Part shown: piece by piece, positions 53,433-57,609 of the stretch
How the letters are laid out: every line of letters starts with the position of its first letter
Position numbering within the stretch: position 1 is the stretch's first letter
Origin: Marinilabiliaceae bacterium
GTDB taxonomy: Bacteria; Bacteroidota; Bacteroidia; Bacteroidales; Marinilabiliaceae
NCBI GenBank assembly: GCA_009777175.1
Contig: WRMI01000013.1
Coordinates: forward strand, 1 to 57,609
DNA length: 57,609 nucleotides
Direction of reading: 5' to 3'
Notes under the pieces: model-generated
Databases searched by the model: none
What the model saw: only the letters and a program-made list of their open reading frames with translations
Told to the model about the DNA's origin: nothing
Made by a program: the position numbers and the translations under genes

Positions 53433-55016
53433 ATGAAAGCAGTTTTTAGAATTTTATTACGAATAATACTGATTTCAACAGTTTTAACTTATTTTTCGTC
53501 TTGCGAGAGGAAAAATAATGATATAATAATTTTCGAAGCAGGAATGCTTTTAGAAGAATTTCCCGATAGTGTTTTAAGCATTTTAGACGAACTTGACGAA
53601 CGAAAACTATCTGATTATCAAAAAGCAAAGGTTTCGTTACTGAAATTTGAGGCAAAAGATAAGTTAGACATAGATATTTCAGAATTTTCGCAAATTTTTG
53701 ATGATATCATAATTTTAGATAAAAAAGGGTCTATTGAAGAGCAATCAAAAGGTTACCAATTTGCAGGTAGGTTGTATAGGGAAAAAGGTGAGTATGATAA
53801 CGCTTTGGATTATGCTATTAAATCAAAAAATTTATCCGAAAAATCCGATGATAATACACTTAAAGGTATGATTATAGCTGATATAGCATGGCTATATTAT
53901 TTAGGAAACAATATTGATACGGCAATTGTAAATTATCAAAAAGCGTATTCCTATTTAAGCATTTCAAGTACAAATCAGTATAGATTGTCTGCATTAAAAA
54001 AGATGATTGGAAACTGTTATCTTGTTTTAGAAAATAAAGATAGTGCTTTATACTTTTATTATGAATCTTTACGAATTGCTGAAGAAATAGAAGCACACGA
54101 AATGGTTACAGATATTCAAATCAATTTGGGTGTATTTTACATTTATTACGGTGATTATTATGAATCTTTACAAATGTTCGAAAAAGCACTTTCTAAATCT
54201 AAAAGCGACAAGGATTCGTTATATATTTATTTAAACATGGCAGAAGCATTTTTTTCTATTAATGACTTAAATTCAGCAACTTATTACATTGACAAAACTT
54301 TTGTTTTTTTGGAAAATAAACAGAATAAATATAATCCTAACACCTATCTTGCTGCATATCAAATTTTAGCATTAATAGAGGAAGAAAAAGGAAATTTAAA
54401 AGATGCCCTAAAAATCAAAGATAGACGCATTGAATTGACGGATTCAATTTATTCAGAATTGTCTCAACTTAACCTTTTGGAAATACAAGAAAAATACAAC
54501 TATGAAAAGATAGAAAATTTGAGTAACAAAAATAAATTGGATAAAAGAAATAGATTTTTATGGGCATTAATTATAATATTTGTTATAATGACATTATTTA
54601 CAGTAATTTACTTTCTTTATCGAAAGAGAACTATAACGGAAAAAAGATTAAAAGTTACTCAACAAAATCTCGAAAAACACGAAAAGTTAAAAGAAAAAAG
54701 AGAAAAGATTAATAATGATATTGTTCACAGTATATTTTTAGAAATCCAAAAATCAAAATCAGGTGATCAAGATTTTTCTTTTCAACAAACAATTTCGGAA
54801 ATAAGAAATTCAATAGAAAAACTAAATTTTAATCTAAGTGATAATGAAATCACTATTTGTGCTTTTATATATCTGGGTTATGATACAAACAATATTTTAT
54901 ATTTTCTTAATACCTCAAAAGGTAGTTATCAAACAAGGTGTTCTGAAATAAGGACCAAATTTAGAATAAAAAAACGAGGAAATATTTATGAATTTTTGGT
55001 AAATAAAATAAACTGA
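53433..55016 (+). CDS. TPR membrane protein with C-terminal LuxR-like helix-turn-helix
   Basis: A 527-residue protein. Lipobox-like YFSSC near residue 24; tetratricopeptide repeats from about 90 to 340 (AGRLYREKGEYDNALDYAIK; YYGDYYESLQMFEKALSKSK); one membrane helix at about 375-397 (LWALIIIFVIMTLFTVIYFL); a coiled coil; and a C-terminal LSDNEITICAFIYLGYDTNN with RCSEIRTKFRIKKRGNI, the degenerate LuxR-type HTH of Bacteroidota TPR regulators. It likely senses an envelope signal and binds DNA from the membrane. Confidence 0.82.
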   Translation: MKAVFRILLRIILISTVLTYFSSCERKNNDIIIFEAGMLLEEFPDSVLSILDELDERKLSDYQKAKVSLLKFEAKDKLDIDISEFSQIFDDIIILDKKGSIEEQSKGYQFAGRLYREKGEYDNALDYAIKSKNLSEKSDDNTLKGMIIADIAWLYYLGNNIDTAIVNYQKAYSYLSISSTNQYRLSALKKMIGNCYLVLENKDSALYFYYESLRIAEEIEAHEMVTDIQINLGVFYIYYGDYYESLQMFEKALSKSKSDKDSLYIYLNMAEAFFSINDLNSATYYIDKTFVFLENKQNKYNPNTYLAAYQILALIEEEKGNLKDALKIKDRRIELTDSIYSELSQLNLLEIQEKYNYEKIENLSNKNKLDKRNRFLWALIIIFVIMTLFTVIYFLYRKRTITEKRLKVTQQNLEKHEKLKEKREKINNDIVHSIFLEIQKSKSGDQDFSFQQTISEIRNSIEKLNFNLSDNEITICAFIYLGYDTNNILYFLNTSKGSYQTRCSEIRTKFRIKKRGNIYEFLVNKIN

Positions 55017-55149
55017 CACACGAAATTTTTATTACAAACGACTTACAAATTTTAGCTGTAAATGTTTGACATACAACTTAATAAAAAAATATTTTATCAC
55101 TAACAACTTACACACCCTTTTTTATCGTCGAAAAGAAAGATTTTTGATT

Positions 55150-55157
55150 TACCTTTG
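55150..55157 (+). promoter_or_regulatory. -7 box for the DUF3244 gene
   Basis: TACCTTTG, 25 bases before ATG 55183. Confidence 0.6.
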
Positions 55158-55182
55158 CAAAAAATTTTTAAAGAATAGCAGT

Positions 55183-55533
55183 ATGAAAAAACGAATTATT
55201 ATCCTTTTGATTTTGTTAATGGGAGTGCTGATTGTCTCTGGAAATATCATTTTGACAGGGAAATTAGTATCAGGTACCATAAAATCGGGTGTTCATCCCA
55301 CCTTAGAGGTTTACTTACAAGGAAACGATGTTACCGTAAACTTTTTAGAGTGTTTGGGAACATTGGATGTTTCCGTTGAAAGTAGCAGCGGGCAAACAGT
55401 TTATCAAAGTACGATAAACAGTTGCGCCGAAAACACCCTTCTAATTGATACAAATAATTGGAATGCAGGTTGGTATAAAATTATGATTACCGACATTTAT
55501 GGAGGATATGTGGAGGGATGGTTTGAGATTTAA
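55183..55533 (+). CDS. DUF3244-like secreted protein
   Basis: A 116-residue protein with signal peptide (IIILLILLMGVLIVSGNII) and a single Ig-like beta domain: LEVYLQGNDVTVNFLECLGT, LDVSVESSSGQTVYQ, AGWYKIMITDIYGGYVEGWF. The SGQTVYQ and WYKIMI pattern fits the DUF3244 family. It follows the TPR regulator and may be its target or partner. ATG 55183 is downstream of the promoter. Confidence 0.72.
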   Translation: MKKRIIILLILLMGVLIVSGNIILTGKLVSGTIKSGVHPTLEVYLQGNDVTVNFLECLGTLDVSVESSSGQTVYQSTINSCAENTLLIDTNNWNAGWYKIMITDIYGGYVEGWFEI

Positions 55534-56013
55534 AAAATTCTCTTTTTATGAGAAAGAGAAAAAACGGCAAATCATAAATCTGAAAAAATAATTTAAAAAT
55601 GGGTTTAAAATGAGAGTGAGTGGCAAACATATCAATATTTTATTTGCAAAAGTTTTGCAAATAATATTGTTTTGCCCTCTTTTGCCGTTAATAAACATCA
55701 AGGCTGTGCACAAAAAATATTTTTTGGCAAGCTTAACAAAAATTTTTAGTACTAATTTTAGGTATGGTTTTTGCAGAACCAAAGGAGTTAGAGTACAAAA
55801 TTTTTTGATTGATGAAGTTAAATGGATGGAATGGCGATTGGTGTTTTTTTAGCTGCCTTTGGGCAGGTAAAATGAAAATAACTTTCCCAATATTTCATCG
55901 TGAAAAAAGATTGGGCGTATCCGGCGGCAGGTTGCGTCAAAAAAATTGCAGCGACAGAAACACACAAAGAGTGTTTGAGAAATTTTAAACATACATTATA
56001 AAAAATTAAAAAT
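55534..56013. other. Gap with a large palindrome upstream of the tail-fibre-like gene
   Basis: No convincing gene; a plus-strand frame at 55610-55852 has no signal peptide, promoter or known family. TATTTGCAAAA-G-TTTTGCAAATA at 55640-55662 is a perfect palindrome extended by imperfect CAATATT/AATATTG arms to 55633-55669. CTGCCtttgGGCAG (near 55852) and a TTCTCTTT/AAAGAGAA hairpin (near 55540) are also present. Confidence 0.55.
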
Positions 56014-57609
56014 ATGAAGAAATTATTAATAGCAATGGTATTCATTGCAATGGGATGGCAAGTTTTTTGCCAAATAGATTTAAGTTCTACCAACAATGTT
56101 GGTATAGGAGTAACAGCAAATTCAACCGACAAGTTGAAGGTTGAAGGTAAAACCTTTTTAAACGGAAATGTGGGACTTGGAGTAGCTGCTGATGGAAATC
56201 ATCGGCTCAAAGTAACAGGCACTACTTTATTTTCAGACAATGTTGGAATCGGAACATACGATTCGAACCATAAATTAAATGTAGTGGGCAAAGGTTATTT
56301 TTCTGATAATGTTGGAATTGGTATAACAGCAAGTGCAACTGACAAGTTGCACGTAGTAGGCACAACATTTTTAAATGGAAATGTGGGTCTTGGTACTGCA
56401 AGTAATCCAGCTTATCGATTGAATGTTTCTGGAAACAGCTTGTTTTCTGGAAATGGATATATTACCGGCAATGTAGGTATTGGTGTTGCACCACATGGAA
56501 CGCATAAACTATATGTATCAGGTACTAGTTTGTTTACGGGAAACACTACTTTTAACTCAAATGTAGGTATAGGCATAACAAATCCATCTATTAAATTGCA
56601 CGTAATAGGTGATGCTAGTTTAATCGGAAATGTGGTTATTGGTACTTCAACCCCAACCAATCAATTAAATGTTTTGGGTAGCAGTTTATTTACTCATACT
56701 TTTTATGGATATACCAATTATCCTCTGGGTATTAAATCTAAAGTAATTGACCAAAATGCAGGAACAATTCTGCCCTACGGTGAAGCGATAGGTATTATAA
56801 GTGAGGTACAAAGGTGCAGTAGTTGTGCGTTAGCAGGTGCCGGAATAGGTGTTTATGCATCATCCGATAGACATTTATTAAATATTGGAGTACTTGCCGA
56901 ATTTTTTGATGTAAATGCCAATGGAGTTGGGATTATGGGACGTGCTAATTCGCTTGCTGGACCCATTGCAGGACGCTATGCAGGATACTTTGTAGGAAAT
57001 GTTTATGTAACAGGATCTATCAATAGTAATTACTTATCTCCTTCTGATATTATCTACAAGCAGGACATTTCAGAAATAGAAAATGGTGAATCATTAGACC
57101 GATTAATGTTGATTAATCCGATTACGTACAGATTTAAACAAAGATATGTAGAGAGTTTGGAAATAAACGAAGAGCAAAAAGAACCATATCAAGTTCCTTT
57201 TTATGATGAAGATTCAGACTTATTTAGGAAAACACATTTCGGATTGATAGCACAAGAACTAAAGGAAATATACCCGGACTTGGTTTATACCAACGAAGAA
57301 GGTTATCTTTCGGTAAATTATGTGGAATTGATACCTATTTTGATTGATGCCGTTAAAGAACTGAATGTTCGTGTTATGGAATTAGAAAAAATGCCACCTG
57401 CGGTGAAAAATAATGATGAAAACGATACTATGCCCGACGTTGGAAAAGAAAATAAGAATAGTACTTTGCATTTTAATCTTGATGATTCTGCTAATTTTGA
57501 GCAAATGATTCTCTATCAAAACGCACCAAATCCTTTTGACAAAAATACAACTATCCGTTGTTTCATTCCGAAAGGTATGGGTAATGTACAATTATGCGTT
57601 TACAATATG
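56014..57609 (+). CDS. Tail-fibre-like repeat protein with S74 domain and T9SS signal, partial
   Basis: The frame is open from ATG 56014 to the right edge (532 codons). Signal peptide (LLIAMVFIAMGWQVFCQ), then eight or more ~30-residue repeats built on DKLKVEGKTFLNGNVGLGV and NVGIG, a bridging domain, and an S74/endosialidase-chaperone region (LSPSDIIYKQDISEI; INPITYRF; HFGLIAQELKEIYPDLVYTN; LSVNYVELIPILIDAVKEL). The end enters a type IX secretion sorting domain (LYQNAPNPFDKNTTIRCFIP). Surface-exposed trimeric fibre is likely. The last residues lie outside the window. Confidence 0.85.
   Translation, partial: MKKLLIAMVFIAMGWQVFCQIDLSSTNNVGIGVTANSTDKLKVEGKTFLNGNVGLGVAADGNHRLKVTGTTLFSDNVGIGTYDSNHKLNVVGKGYFSDNVGIGITASATDKLHVVGTTFLNGNVGLGTASNPAYRLNVSGNSLFSGNGYITGNVGIGVAPHGTHKLYVSGTSLFTGNTTFNSNVGIGITNPSIKLHVIGDASLIGNVVIGTSTPTNQLNVLGSSLFTHTFYGYTNYPLGIKSKVIDQNAGTILPYGEAIGIISEVQRCSSCALAGAGIGVYASSDRHLLNIGVLAEFFDVNANGVGIMGRANSLAGPIAGRYAGYFVGNVYVTGSINSNYLSPSDIIYKQDISEIENGESLDRLMLINPITYRFKQRYVESLEINEEQKEPYQVPFYDEDSDLFRKTHFGLIAQELKEIYPDLVYTNEEGYLSVNYVELIPILIDAVKELNVRVMELEKMPPAVKNNDENDTMPDVGKENKNSTLHFNLDDSANFEQMILYQNAPNPFDKNTTIRCFIPKGMGNVQLCVYNM

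Noticed and set aside
55610-55852. 80-codon plus-strand frame before the fibre-like gene
   Set aside because: No signal peptide, promoter or family, and it begins across a palindrome; left as intergenic.

Overview
The window comes from a low-GC member of the Bacteroidota, most likely Bacteroidales-like. Evidence: many genes sit behind the phylum-specific -7 element TAnnTTTG instead of a sigma70 -10 box; Shine-Dalgarno sequences are mostly absent; and the gene content is typical of the phylum (GldB, DUF4837, DUF3667, DUF6722, DUF6922, DUF3244, a type IX secretion C-terminal signal, Bacteroidota-style HlyD and peptidase-containing ABC exporter). The organism is also full of short non-coding dispersed repeats, which occupy nearly every intergenic gap.

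Left third (1-21.1 kb) is accessory DNA. On the minus strand lies a Wadjet/MksBEFG-type SMC defence operon: jetA (10503-9301), jetB (9296-8754), jetC (6448-2777), jetD (2780-1929). It is split between jetB and jetC by 2.3 kb holding two toxin-antitoxin modules, hicB-hicA and a small putative antitoxin plus GNAT toxin, each with its own promoter. To the right, on the plus strand, are a DUF6922 gene with a decapitated AbiEii toxin remnant, then higB-higA. From 11.9 to 21.1 kb is what looks like a ribosomal peptide natural-product locus: HlyD-type adaptor, ECF-like sigma factor, a six-cysteine double-glycine precursor peptide, a radical SAM/SPASM maturase, a secreted S41-like protease and a C39-peptidase ABC exporter. 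A second copy of the S41-like gene, on the opposite strand and running off the left edge, is nearly identical to the first over its 3' part.

Middle (21.3-39.3 kb): DUF3667 membrane protein, GldB-like lipoprotein, two methyl-accepting chemotaxis proteins, then core genes asd, parE, surE and mnmE mixed with envelope proteins (DUF4097, DUF4837, a small outer-membrane barrel, and an unusual lipoprotein joining leucine-rich repeats to two TonB C-terminal domains).

Right third (39.8-57.6 kb) is largely housekeeping: ettA, tcdA, an acyltransferase, a universal stress protein with a SPOR protein and hisS, SUI1, serS, rplU-rpmA, pyrH. It ends with secreted/envelope proteins: a nitroreductase-fold lipoprotein overlapping a formylglycine-generating-enzyme-like protein, a TPR membrane regulator, a DUF3244 protein and a partial tail-fibre-like protein with an S74 chaperone domain and a T9SS sorting signal.

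The observations most worth a second look are the split Wadjet operon, the sigma-factor-linked peptide cluster with a strong attenuator between precursor and maturase and a chain of hairpins upstream of the precursor, the inverted and apparently gene-converted protease copies, and several repeat families (two MITE-like) that appear to have altered the ends of coding genes. No tRNA, rRNA or CRISPR array was seen.
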